DNA from: Bacillota bacterium
Lineage (GTDB): Bacteria; Bacillota; Clostridia; Oscillospirales; Acutalibacteraceae
Direction: 5' to 3'
NCBI GenBank assembly: GCA_023418995.1
Contig: JAEZYP010000010.1
Location: 1-42,764 of the forward strand
DNA: 42,764 nt
Numbering within the stretch: position 1 is the stretch's first letter; each line of letters begins with the position of its first letter. The notes beneath the pieces were generated by a model. The model ran no database searches, was not told the DNA's origin, and saw nothing but the letters and a program-made list of their open reading frames with translations. The translations under genes were made by a program, and so were the position numbers. This document shows positions 7,559 to 15,104 of the stretch, one piece after another.

Positions 7559-7788
7559 TGTTTTCGCCGCCGCCCTGCAAGGACTGCGTAAATCGCTACA
7601 TAGGGTGCCATAATGAGGACGCTTGCTTTGAATTTCGGGATTGGAAAAAGGAAGAAAAGCGAAAGAATGCCGAACTGGAAAAAGCGCGGAGCGAAGAACG
7701 GTTTTTTCAAGAAATGCGCTTTCAAAAGGATACCCGCATTTGCCGGCGCAAGCATAGTGCGCAGACGCGCGGACATTATCCATACTAA
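7555..7788 (+). CDS. Small cysteine-motif protein (possible zinc finger)
   Basis: The ATG at 7555 overlaps the previous stop. The 77-residue product has CKDCVNRYIGCHNEDACFEF near the start, a four-cysteine pattern with a histidine that could bind zinc. A long basic and acidic alpha-helix (EEKRKNAELEKARSEERFF) follows. Such Cys-rich start plus coiled tail proteins are common but uncharacterised in phages of Firmicutes. It is located directly before ssb in the early operon. Confidence 0.55.
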   Translation: MMFSPPPCKDCVNRYIGCHNEDACFEFRDWKKEEKRKNAELEKARSEERFFQEMRFQKDTRICRRKHSAQTRGHYPY

Positions 7789-7805
7789 ATGAAAGGAGTG
7801 AAAAT

Positions 7806-8228
7806 ATGTACTCGATAACGGTTATGCTGGGGAGGCTCGTCGAGGATCCGGAACTGCGCCATACCACGAACAACGTTGCGGTATGCACGTTCCGGATTGC
7901 GGTGGACAGGCCCTATAAAATGAACGATAAAACTGTGGCAGATTTTTTTGATGTGGTTGCCTGGCGCGGAACGGCCGAGCTTGTTTGCAAGTACTTTAAA
8001 AAGGGGAAGCCGATTCTGGTGCAGGGTCACTTCGAAACCCGCTCCTATGAGGATAAGGACGGGAAGAAGCGATACCGGTCGGAGCTCATTGCTGAGCGTG
8101 TGTCCTTTGCCGGTGACAGCTCGGGAAACGGAAGTAAGCCGCCCCTGCCCGAACCACCTCCTGCTTATTCGAGCGGGGATACCGGCGATTTTGAAGAAAT
8201 CCCCTCCGATGACGACCTGCCGTTTTAG
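7806..8228 (+). CDS. ssb: Single-stranded DNA-binding protein
   Basis: The 140-residue protein has an OB-fold start (MYSITVMLGRLVEDPELRHT), the core VAVCTFRIAVDR, FFDVVAWRGTAE and KGKPILVQGHFETRSYEDKDG. It ends in a flexible Pro/Gly-rich tail with the acidic tip SDDDLPF, which recruits partner replication proteins. This is the canonical bacterial/phage SSB plan. The ATG at 7806 follows GAAAGGAGTG. It belongs to the replication module with the primase-helicase at 10879. Confidence 0.95.
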   Translation: MYSITVMLGRLVEDPELRHTTNNVAVCTFRIAVDRPYKMNDKTVADFFDVVAWRGTAELVCKYFKKGKPILVQGHFETRSYEDKDGKKRYRSELIAERVSFAGDSSGNGSKPPLPEPPPAYSSGDTGDFEEIPSDDDLPF

Positions 8229-8243
8229 ATTAGGGGTGATTAC

Positions 8244-8474
8244 GTGAATCTGATTGATGCAAAGGAAGAGACAAAGAAACGCAATCCCCGATTCCTTGAA
8301 AATATCAATGTTTTAATTGTTCAGAATGAAAATGGCGGTGCGGTCAGATTTTACGATGCAAAGCAGCTGACGCGGCGCTGGCTGGCGATGGGGCCGCAGG
8401 AGTTTGCCCGGCTGTACGGATTCGAATGGAAGCCCCCGGAGCTGCTGCAATATTACGTACGGCTTCATAAGTAA
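8244..8474 (+). CDS. Small hypothetical protein downstream of ssb
   Basis: The GTG at 8244 is preceded by AGGGGTGAT, giving 76 residues. The sequence looks like a small alpha/beta domain (NVLIVQNENGGAVRFYDAK, then RWLAMGPQEFARLYGFEW) without recognisable active-site residues. It is co-directional with ssb, 15 bases downstream. Function unknown. Confidence 0.5.
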   Translation: MNLIDAKEETKKRNPRFLENINVLIVQNENGGAVRFYDAKQLTRRWLAMGPQEFARLYGFEWKPPELLQYYVRLHK

Positions 8475-8532
8475 GGATGTAACAGCGCGGCATTGCCGGC
8501 TTTATAACGATGAAAAGAAAAAGGGTGGACAA

Positions 8533-10131
8533 GTGAAAAACAAATACATATGCAAATGTGGGAAAGTCTTTGAAAAGGATACCAATGCGGATACAACCGG
8601 TTTCCGCCTCGGGGCGAATTATTCTCCGGGGCATGACTGTTATGGCTGCCCGTTCATTTTGCCGGTATGCGAAGGGTATCCGGAGCAGAAGATTGTAGAT
8701 TACGAATGCCGCGCAAGCAGGAAAATCACCTATCGGACGACCGCGGATTTGCCCCGTTCCCGGGATGGGTTTCATATCGGCCGGATTCGTACGTTGGACA
8801 TGGATTTTGCCCGCACAGTATGGGAATTTTCCCGCGGATTGGAAGGTCAGGACGGAAACCGGAAAGAATTGGATTTCCGCGCGGCCTGCTTCGGTGCCGA
8901 CGGTCGTTATGAGCTAACCCTTTATTTCACAAAGACAAAAGCTGGAATCGCTTCCAGTCTTATCGTTTCAGATCAATTTTTCGATGGAGGAACCAGCCGC
9001 CCGGAGCTGACCGAGGAGCAGGAAAAGGAACTGGTATTAAAGCAAATTCAGCTCTCAAAGGAAAAAGCGAAGGCGGCTCCGACTGCTTTGTCGCCGGTTG
9101 CCGAGCAGGCTGTGTCCAAGGATGTCCAGAATCAGCGCTCGATTGACCATATTACGGTGGAAATCAATTTCTATAAGGCCCAAACGGCACAGAATATCAT
9201 CGAAATCGGCAAACGCCTGCTCGAGGCGAAGCAACTGCTCCAGCACGGGGAATGGCTTCCCTGGCTGCGGGATAAGGTGGATTTTTCGGAAGTTTCCGCA
9301 CAGAGATTTATGAAAATCGCAAAAGAATTCGCAAATCCGTCACCGGTGACGGATTTGCCCTATACCAAATTACTCGCTCTGTTACAGGTTCCGGAAAGCG
9401 ACCGTGAGGAATTCATTCAGGCTACACACCTGATTGACGGACAGGAAAAGACCGTCTCCGAAATGTCAAAGCGAGAGTTAAAGCAAGTCATACAAGATCG
9501 CGACGATGCACAGCGTAACGAGAGATTAATGCGTGAAAAGTGTTATAAAGCGGAAAAGGCGGCTGCGCAGGCTCAGGAAGCAAAAAAGAAAGAATATGAC
9601 AATTATATGACCGCGCTGGTTAAGGCGGAAAAAGCGGAAGAAACACTGAATACTCTCCGCAGCAGCCGCAGGTTTGATTTGCAGCGCATTACAGAACTGG
9701 AAGATCAGATCAAAGAATTAGAGTCCCGCCCGGTAGACGTTGCTGTTCGTGAGCCCTCTGAGGCTGAAAAGCAGCAGCTGCGCAATGAAGGCTATAACAA
9801 TGCTAAAGAATTATATGATATGCGTCTTCAGCAGCTCAATGACGAGCTGGAGCAGGTAAAAACGGAGACCCGCAGCGCAGCAGGCTTTGACCGCAACGAA
9901 ATTGTATATGCCGCCGGTTCCTTCCGGACTTCCCTTGATTCCGCTTTTGATACTTTTCTACTGATCCTGAAATTATCGCCGTCCGATGCAATTGAGGAGC
10001 CGGTGCGCGGGTGTATCAGTTTTCTTCGTAATATGATCTCCAACCTGGAGAACGAAGCGGCGGTGACCCGTAACGCGGCCTTAATGGATGAAGATATTGA
10101 ACTGCCGCCGGCGGATGGAATGGAGGGGTAA
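8533..10131 (+). CDS. DUF3102-domain phage protein with long coiled coil
   Basis: The start is placed at GTG 8533 (KNKYICKCGKVFEKD) because the protein-like sequence begins there. The ribosome-binding site is weak (AAAGGGTGG). The 532-residue product has an N-terminal Cys-rich section (CKCGK, then CYGCPF and CEG) that may bind metal. A DUF3102 core follows around residues 215-270 (INFYKAQTAQNIIEIGKRL, HGEWLPWLRDKVDFS, AQRFMKIAKEF). Then comes a coiled coil of about 170 residues. DUF3102 proteins occur in phages and plasmids and resemble ParB-type or replication-associated DNA-binding proteins. The place between ssb and the primase fits a replication role, but none is proven. Confidence 0.75.
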   Translation: MKNKYICKCGKVFEKDTNADTTGFRLGANYSPGHDCYGCPFILPVCEGYPEQKIVDYECRASRKITYRTTADLPRSRDGFHIGRIRTLDMDFARTVWEFSRGLEGQDGNRKELDFRAACFGADGRYELTLYFTKTKAGIASSLIVSDQFFDGGTSRPELTEEQEKELVLKQIQLSKEKAKAAPTALSPVAEQAVSKDVQNQRSIDHITVEINFYKAQTAQNIIEIGKRLLEAKQLLQHGEWLPWLRDKVDFSEVSAQRFMKIAKEFANPSPVTDLPYTKLLALLQVPESDREEFIQATHLIDGQEKTVSEMSKRELKQVIQDRDDAQRNERLMREKCYKAEKAAAQAQEAKKKEYDNYMTALVKAEKAEETLNTLRSSRRFDLQRITELEDQIKELESRPVDVAVREPSEAEKQQLRNEGYNNAKELYDMRLQQLNDELEQVKTETRSAAGFDRNEIVYAAGSFRTSLDSAFDTFLLILKLSPSDAIEEPVRGCISFLRNMISNLENEAAVTRNAALMDEDIELPPADGMEG

Positions 10132-10332
10132 TTATTCGGAAATAATTTCTCCGATAAATGAATACTCATCAAATTTGCTTTGAGGAATTGGATTTACGAC
10201 ACTGTATGTTACGGATAGAATTAAGTTACCATTAAGGTTATAGTCTCTAACTTGCCCGCCAACGTCCTCTTTAAATCTTTCGTAACTCCACAAATGCGCA
10301 TATCCTGATTTTGCTTTAATTTCATACAGCAT
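10132..10332 (-). CDS. Counter-oriented small protein (66 aa)
   Basis: This is the only leftward gene inside the rightward early operon. The ATG at 10332 has AAAGGAGG seven bases upstream and its stop directly abuts the stop of the DUF3102 gene. The product (MLYEIKAKSGYAHLWSYERF through DEYSFIGEIISE) has no recognised domain, no signal peptide and no membrane segment. A good promoter lies upstream (TTCACA, 17 bases, TATTAT), so it could be expressed from the silent prophage. Candidates by context are a lysogenic-conversion (moron) protein, an immunity or exclusion protein, or an excision factor. Confidence 0.65.
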   Translation of the reverse strand: MLYEIKAKSGYAHLWSYERFKEDVGGQVRDYNLNGNLILSVTYSVVNPIPQSKFDEYSFIGEIISE

Positions 10333-10352
10333 ATTTATTCCTCCTTTTCTGC

Positions 10353-10381
10353 ATAATACCATGCTTTTATTTAAATGTGAA
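10353..10381 (-). promoter_or_regulatory. Promoter of the counter-oriented small gene
   Basis: On the complementary strand TTCACA (10381-10376), a 17-base spacer and TATTAT (10358-10353) precede the AAAGGAGG site of the 66-residue gene. It matches sigma-A consensus well at the -10 box. The rest of the 10333-10511 gap holds nothing else recognisable. Confidence 0.55.
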
Positions 10382-10511
10382 GAAAAAGAAAGAGGTTGAT
10401 AATTCGAGAAGAATACGAACGGATCCGGATTATTGGTTGAAGAAAACGCTTCTGGCCGTTATTTGTTTTGTTCGGGCAGCGAATGCGTAGTTTGGAAAGG
10501 AGGTCTTAATT

Positions 10512-10874
10512 TTGGAAAGAAAAGATCGTTTCCGCCGGATGGCGATTATTACGGAAGCCGCCTGTTGGGAAGGCTACGGGAATGAAGACGGAAAAACAGT
10601 GTTTAACCTGGTGATGGTTTACATTGCGGGGGGAGCTTCCGGGGAAGAGCTTGATAAAAGGTATGTGTTTCAAGACAATCCTCCCGATTATCTGTGCCGC
10701 GATTTGCTTCGGATGGGCTATGTGGTTCAGACAGTTGATCAGTTGAAGGATATTGCGGGGCAGCTCGTCGGAGCTGTCGTTCGGGTGTCGCTGGCTCAGG
10801 ACGGCGACACTTTCCGTGTTTATATTGATGATTACTTCGGCAGGGACGATCCCAGTAAATATACGAATGGGTGA
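10512..10874 (+). CDS. Hypothetical early protein upstream of the primase
   Basis: The start is TTG at 10512, seven bases after AAGGAGGT. The 120-residue product has a helical first half (MAIITEAACWEGYGNEDGKT) and a beta-rich end (LVGAVVRVSLAQDGDTFRVY) that could be a small OB-like or single-strand-binding module. It ends four bases before the primase-helicase start and is probably co-translated with it. Confidence 0.55.
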   Translation: MERKDRFRRMAIITEAACWEGYGNEDGKTVFNLVMVYIAGGASGEELDKRYVFQDNPPDYLCRDLLRMGYVVQTVDQLKDIAGQLVGAVVRVSLAQDGDTFRVYIDDYFGRDDPSKYTNG

Positions 10875-10878
10875 TTAG

Positions 10879-13362
10879 ATGGGCTTTGATAAAATTCCGG
10901 TGGAGCTGACCCGGCGCGGCCAGTGGGTATGCCACCGTTTTCCAAATAAAACACCGCTTTGTCCGCGCCCTGGTTATGACGGTCGGCTGTATCCCGCAAA
11001 GGCGGATAACAGCAATACCTGGGGAAGCTTTGAGGAGGCTCTGAGCGCCGTTGAGCGCAACGACGCTGTGGGGCTGGGCTTTGAGCTGGGCAACGGGATT
11101 TGCGGTGTGGATATTGACCACTGCATTGATGACGGGGAGCTGAGCGACCTTGCGAAAGAATTGATTGATACGCTGCAAAGCTACACGGAAATTTCGCCTA
11201 GCGGAACGGGTATTCACATTCTCTGCAAGGGAAAGCTTCCTGACCGGGAGGGTCGCCGTGACAGTATGCTGGGGCTGGAAATGTACGATAACGCGCGTTA
11301 TTTTACAGTGACCGGGGATGTTTACTGCGACGAGGACGGCATTTCATATCCACTGCGCGACTGTACCGAGCAGCTGGATGCTATACATAAAAAATACCTG
11401 ACGCATGAACCGACAAAGCAGATCAGAATGGGGGAATCCGCTTTGGTTCAGCCTTCCGGTGCGGGAAACAGCGATATCGGCAATTCTTTGCTTACTGTTC
11501 CAAAACCTCAGGATTCACTCGCGCAGGGGCAGCAGGTGCGCGACCTTACGGATGATCAGCTGCTGGATATCGCTTTCAAATCGCAGAACGGCAAGGAAAT
11601 AGAAGACCTTTTTTACGGAAACTGGGATACCGCGAAATACCCGTCCCAGAGCGAGGCGGATTTCGCCTTTGCCAGTTATCTTGCCTTTTGGTTCAACTGC
11701 GACCTAGAGCGCATGGACCGCATTTTCCGATGCTCCGGAATGTTTCGCCCGAAGTGGGACAGATCGGTCGGCGGGGGAAGGACGTACGGTCAGTATACGC
11801 TTTCCCACGCGGTTAAAGGCAAGGATAAGACCTTCATCCCGTTTGACCGCAAGGTGGAAAAGGAAAGTGTTCCGCTGCCGGAACCGCCTCCGGAGCCGCA
11901 GAAAAGCGGGGCGGTGTCTCCTCCGCCACCTCCTCCGGCAGGGTTTGGGGAGGAAGCCGAGATACAGAAGGATATTAAGCTTTATACGCTCGACGATACC
12001 GGAAATGCGTATCGCTTTCGGGATGCTTATTATAAAGAGGTGAAATATGACCACATAAATAAAATCTGGATGATCTGGACCGGACAGCGCTGGTGCGAGG
12101 ACCAGACCGGAGAAATCAAGCGCCGCGCGGATGAGCTGCTGGAAAGGCTCTGGAGGGAAGCCGCCCCCGGGGAAGATAAGGAAGCCGACGAGCCTTTGCG
12201 TAAGCATATCCGTAGAACACGGTCAAGCAAGTCAAAAAAAGCAATGATTGAGGAAACGGAGCACCTTCAGGGAATCCCAATCCTGCCGAATGCGCTGGAT
12301 CGCTACAAAGACGCTTTGAACGTCCGGAACGGAATTGTTGACCTGAAAACAGGGAAGCTGCGTCCGCACGACCGCAGACTCAAAATGTCGATGCTTGCGG
12401 ACGTGGAATACGTCGAGGGCGCGGAGTGCCCTCAGTGGCTGAAATTCCTCGATGAAATCACACAGCAGAATAAAGAGCTGCAGCTGTATATTCAGCGCAT
12501 GGTCGGTTATTTTCTGACCGGCTCCACGGCGGAGCAGTGTCTTTTCTTCCTGTATGGGACGGGCTCAAACGGCAAAAGCACCTTTGTAAATATGGTCAGC
12601 TCCTTATTCGGGGACTACACCAAAAACGCGCAGTCCGATACGATCATGCGCGTTGACCGCGGAAATTCCTCCGCGGCGCGTTCCGATATCGCGCGGCTGA
12701 AAAGTGTCCGCCTGGTGACGACTTCGGAACCATCCGGCGGCTGTGTGCTGGATGAAGCCCTTGTAAAAACAATGACCGGCGAGGATGTGATTACCGCCCG
12801 CCGCCTGTACCGGGAGGAGTTTCAGTTCCGGCCGGAGTTTAAAATCGTTATGGCAACGAATGTAAAACCAATCATAAAACACAGCGATCACGGTATCTGG
12901 CGGCGTGTCAGAATGCTTCCGTTTGTCGCGCAGATACCGAATGAAAAGAAGGATATCCACCTGGCAGAAAAGCTGCAGGCGGAAAAGGCCGGTATCTTCC
13001 AGTGGGCGCTGCGGGGTGCGGTCGAATGGTATCAAAAGGGTATGCCTGTTTGTGCGGCGGTAGACGCTGCCAACGAGGAATACCGCAAGGAAATGGATAA
13101 AATGAAGCAGTTTGTTGACGACTGTATTGTCAGCGCGACCGGATGCACGATCCCTTCCGGCAAGCTGTACGCAGTTTACCGCGTCTGGTGCTCGGAATGC
13201 GGAGAACGTTATCCTGCTTCTCAGAGTAAATTTTCGCTTGACCTGCAGGATAACTATCACTTTGTAAAGCGGAAAACGGCACGCTTCAATGAATTTGTGG
13301 ACATTTCCCTTTCAGAGGCGGGAAACCGTTTGGCGTGCATGGTCCCCTCATCCCCCCAGTAA
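10879..13362 (+). CDS. D5/P4-family primase-helicase
   Basis: The protein is 827 residues. The N-terminal 150 or so residues carry a bifunctional primase/polymerase-like region: VCGVDIDH-type acidic motif (seen as GICGVDIDHCID), and SPSGTGIHILCKGKLP. A proline-rich linker (PLPEPPPEP, PPPPPP) lies near residues 330-360. The C-terminal half holds the D5 N-terminal domain (LNVRNGIVDLKTGKLRPHD) and a superfamily-3 helicase with Walker A GTGSNGKST near 560-568. It also has the TSEPSGGCVLDEALVKTMTG and FKIVMATNVKP motifs, and an IWRRVRMLPF arginine motif. It would prime and unwind phage DNA at the origin. The start has only a weak ribosome-binding site, which fits coupling to the preceding gene. 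Confidence 0.93.
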   Translation: MGFDKIPVELTRRGQWVCHRFPNKTPLCPRPGYDGRLYPAKADNSNTWGSFEEALSAVERNDAVGLGFELGNGICGVDIDHCIDDGELSDLAKELIDTLQSYTEISPSGTGIHILCKGKLPDREGRRDSMLGLEMYDNARYFTVTGDVYCDEDGISYPLRDCTEQLDAIHKKYLTHEPTKQIRMGESALVQPSGAGNSDIGNSLLTVPKPQDSLAQGQQVRDLTDDQLLDIAFKSQNGKEIEDLFYGNWDTAKYPSQSEADFAFASYLAFWFNCDLERMDRIFRCSGMFRPKWDRSVGGGRTYGQYTLSHAVKGKDKTFIPFDRKVEKESVPLPEPPPEPQKSGAVSPPPPPPAGFGEEAEIQKDIKLYTLDDTGNAYRFRDAYYKEVKYDHINKIWMIWTGQRWCEDQTGEIKRRADELLERLWREAAPGEDKEADEPLRKHIRRTRSSKSKKAMIEETEHLQGIPILPNALDRYKDALNVRNGIVDLKTGKLRPHDRRLKMSMLADVEYVEGAECPQWLKFLDEITQQNKELQLYIQRMVGYFLTGSTAEQCLFFLYGTGSNGKSTFVNMVSSLFGDYTKNAQSDTIMRVDRGNSSAARSDIARLKSVRLVTTSEPSGGCVLDEALVKTMTGEDVITARRLYREEFQFRPEFKIVMATNVKPIIKHSDHGIWRRVRMLPFVAQIPNEKKDIHLAEKLQAEKAGIFQWALRGAVEWYQKGMPVCAAVDAANEEYRKEMDKMKQFVDDCIVSATGCTIPSGKLYAVYRVWCSECGERYPASQSKFSLDLQDNYHFVKRKTARFNEFVDISLSEAGNRLACMVPSSPQ

Positions 13363-13450
13363 ATGGAAGCCTGTGGAATCATGGAGGTACTTGCGCAAAC
13401 TTTTCCCAGTATTTTTACATAAGCAAAGTTTACCGGTTGACTTCCACTCT

Positions 13451-13532
13451 TCCACAAGTATCCACAAGTTCAGAATCTATCAGGATATTTCTATCTTTAT
13501 CGATTCCATTCCTGTCCATAAGTATCCATAAG
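13451..13532 (+). repeat. Pair of 18-base repeats upstream of the late-regulator gene
   Basis: TCCACAAGTATCCACAAG (13451-13468) and TCCATAAGTATCCATAAG (13515-13532) are 64 bases apart and differ only by two C-to-T changes. Each is itself a tandem pair of a 9-10-base unit. The second overlaps the AAGGAGG site of the next gene. They look like protein-binding sites, possibly autoregulatory or replication-related (the unit contains TATCCACA, near a DnaA box). Confidence 0.6.
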
Positions 13533-13543
13533 GAGGATTTTAT

Positions 13544-13957
13544 ATGAATGATGATGAAAAGAAAGAGAAGTTGAATCAATATCTGATCACTGTCGACCGG
13601 TTGAAGCGCAAGTGTGACGACGCGGAACGCTGGGAAACCATGAGCTTCGGACCTTCCGGCAGCTTAAAAACCCGAGCCGGACACGCCGGACCCGATGAGA
13701 TCAAGGAGACGGCGATCGAGATTCGGCAGGAGTGCGAATCCATGGCGATTGCAGTCCGCAACCTCCGCAAAGAGATGGACGATGCCTTCTCCCACATGAA
13801 AGACCAACGGCTCCGGAGTTACCTCGAAAGTAAGTATATAGACGGCATGAGTGATGCCGATTTGAGTGAAAGGAGCCGGTATTCTTTACGCCATATGCGC
13901 CGGCTGATCACCCAGGCGGTCCGTGAGCTCGACCGCTGCGGCACCTACTTTTCCTGA
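13544..13957 (+). CDS. ArpU/DUF1492-like late transcription regulator
   Basis: The 137-residue helical protein ends in a sigma-70 region-4-like segment: LESKYIDGMSDADLSERSRY followed by SLRHMRRLITQAVREL, a helix-turn-helix. It has the layout of the DUF1492/ArpU proteins that sit between replication and packaging genes and are thought to switch on late transcription. The ATG at 13544 follows AAGGAGG. Repeats upstream (13451-13532) and a phased array directly downstream (13961-14010) are candidate binding sites. There is no catalytic function. Confidence 0.75.
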   Translation: MNDDEKKEKLNQYLITVDRLKRKCDDAERWETMSFGPSGSLKTRAGHAGPDEIKETAIEIRQECESMAIAVRNLRKEMDDAFSHMKDQRLRSYLESKYIDGMSDADLSERSRYSLRHMRRLITQAVRELDRCGTYFS

Positions 13958-13960
13958 AAG

Positions 13961-14010
13961 TTGTCCGCAAATGTCCTTAAATGTCCTCGTTTGTCCTCAA
14001 ATGTCCACTT
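13961..14010 (+). repeat. Five-unit 10-bp phased array, (A/T)TGTCCNNNN
   Basis: Five consecutive 10-base units start TTGTCC, ATGTCC, ATGTCC, TTGTCC and ATGTCC, with exact 10-base spacing. Copies therefore face the same side of the helix. The array starts four bases after the stop of the ArpU-like gene and precedes the terminator at 14047 and the packaging genes. It is not coding. It looks like an activator or replication-protein binding array. Confidence 0.75.
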
Positions 14011-14046
14011 GAAAACCACACCATTATTGACATATAATAATGCTCA

Positions 14047-14082
14047 GAGAGGTATGCTCGCATGGGCATATCTCTCTTTTTT
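14047..14082 (+). terminator. Rho-independent terminator after the early operon
   Basis: A 13-bp stem (14047-14059 with 14064-14076, two G-U pairs, GCAT loop) is followed by six T residues. It would end early transcription after the ArpU-like gene, so late gene expression needs a downstream promoter or antitermination. Confidence 0.85.
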
Positions 14083-14536
14083 GTACGCAAATTCAAAATT
14101 ACCCCATATTCAAGCCGGTATTGCAATTTCAAACCGACGCGAAAGTTTTCAACAGAATCTCGCTGAAAATCCCCGTCGGGGTGCGGTTATCCACAAAAAG
14201 CCTGGGTTATCAACAGGAAAACCCAGTTGTGGTGCGGGTTGCGGGTCCTTCCGACCCACCGCCCCCGTTGCGGGTCTTGCGAGGCCCGAGGTTTATCCGG
14301 TTTAAAAGCAAGAAAACCGCTTTGAATATTTGAAAAGCCGGAAAGCGACTGCACCTCCGGGATTTTTATGCAATCTGCCGGAGCTGTGAAACAGCGGGCG
14401 GAATGCGCCGTGAAGCCGGGCGGTTCGGTAAATTGCCGAAGAAAAGCGGAGGCAGAGCTCTTGTGTGATTTGGCTGACGGATATGGAGCCGGTAAGGCGG
14501 CAGTAACCCTCCGGGGGACGGGGGAAGGAGGTTTTT
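14083..14536 (+). other. Non-coding region before the terminase genes, with DnaA-box-like sites
   Basis: No convincing gene lies here. TTATCCACA at 14187-14195 is an exact DnaA-box match, and TTATCAACA follows at 14207-14215. A GC-rich stretch (about 14235-14290) repeats GTTGCGGGTC twice and contains the inverted repeat GGGTC-CTTCC-GACCC. The next genes are a lambda-type terminase, so this is a plausible place for the cos/packaging signal, a replication origin or the late promoter. Which of these it is cannot be decided by eye. GAAGGAGG closes the region as the ribosome-binding site of the small terminase. Confidence 0.45.
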
Positions 14537-15103
14537 ATGGCAGAAGAAGTGAAAAATGAGCAAAAGGGCGAGCTGTATTTTGAGGGTGGCACCATTATTG
14601 CCTGTACCAAGTACGCGGCGGCCTATTTCGGAGTGACCCCGGCAACCCTGAGCAATTGGATGAAGGCCGGATGTCCCCGGGTAAAGCATGGATATTACGA
14701 TGTTAAGGCGGTCACGGAGTGGAACGCACAGAAGGAGGGCGAGCGGCTGGCCGAGGTCGCAAAGACTGACCCGGCAAAAATGACGCCATCCCAGATGAAA
14801 ACGCACTTCGAGGCGCAATTGAAGCAGCAGCAGCTGGAGTCCACCAGGCTGAAAAACCAGATTGCAAGCGGGGAGTATCTGCCGAAAGCGGATATTGTAA
14901 ACGAGCTGAGCAGCTTTTTTGCGGTGCTGCGTGCGTCCGTCACCGGGTTAGGGCATGAGCTGGGGCAACTGGTAGCCGCTTACGTCGATACGGACGGCGC
15001 ACGGCGGGCCGACCGCCTGATCGGCGACCGGATTACCGACGCGCTGGCGCAGATGTCAATTGACGGAGTCTATGAGCCGGAACCGGATGAATCGGAGGGA
15101 TGA
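14537..15103 (+). CDS. Terminase small subunit (Nu1-like DNA-binding)
   Basis: The 188-residue protein starts with a winged-helix/Nu1-type segment (CTKYAAAYFGVTPATLSNWM, then CPRVKHGYYDVKAVTEW). A charged helix follows (MKTHFEAQLKQQQLESTRLK), then the conserved ASGEYLPKADIVNELSSFF region. It would recognise the packaging site and load the large subunit encoded immediately downstream. The ATG at 14537 follows GGAAGGAGG. Confidence 0.85.
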   Translation: MAEEVKNEQKGELYFEGGTIIACTKYAAAYFGVTPATLSNWMKAGCPRVKHGYYDVKAVTEWNAQKEGERLAEVAKTDPAKMTPSQMKTHFEAQLKQQQLESTRLKNQIASGEYLPKADIVNELSSFFAVLRASVTGLGHELGQLVAAYVDTDGARRADRLIGDRITDALAQMSIDGVYEPEPDESEG

Positions 15104-15104
15104 C

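Noticed and set aside
13451..14010. CRISPR array
   Set aside because: The repeats are too short and have either 10-base periodicity or only two copies; no spacers or cas genes are present.
13961..14333. Two + strand frames of 97 and 114 codons between the late regulator and terminase
   Set aside because: They run through the GTCC array or the 14047-14082 terminator and lack ribosome-binding sites.
14368..14559. 63-codon + strand frame before the small terminase gene
   Set aside because: No ribosome-binding site, Arg/Gly-rich translation of GC-rich DNA, and overlap with the terminase start.
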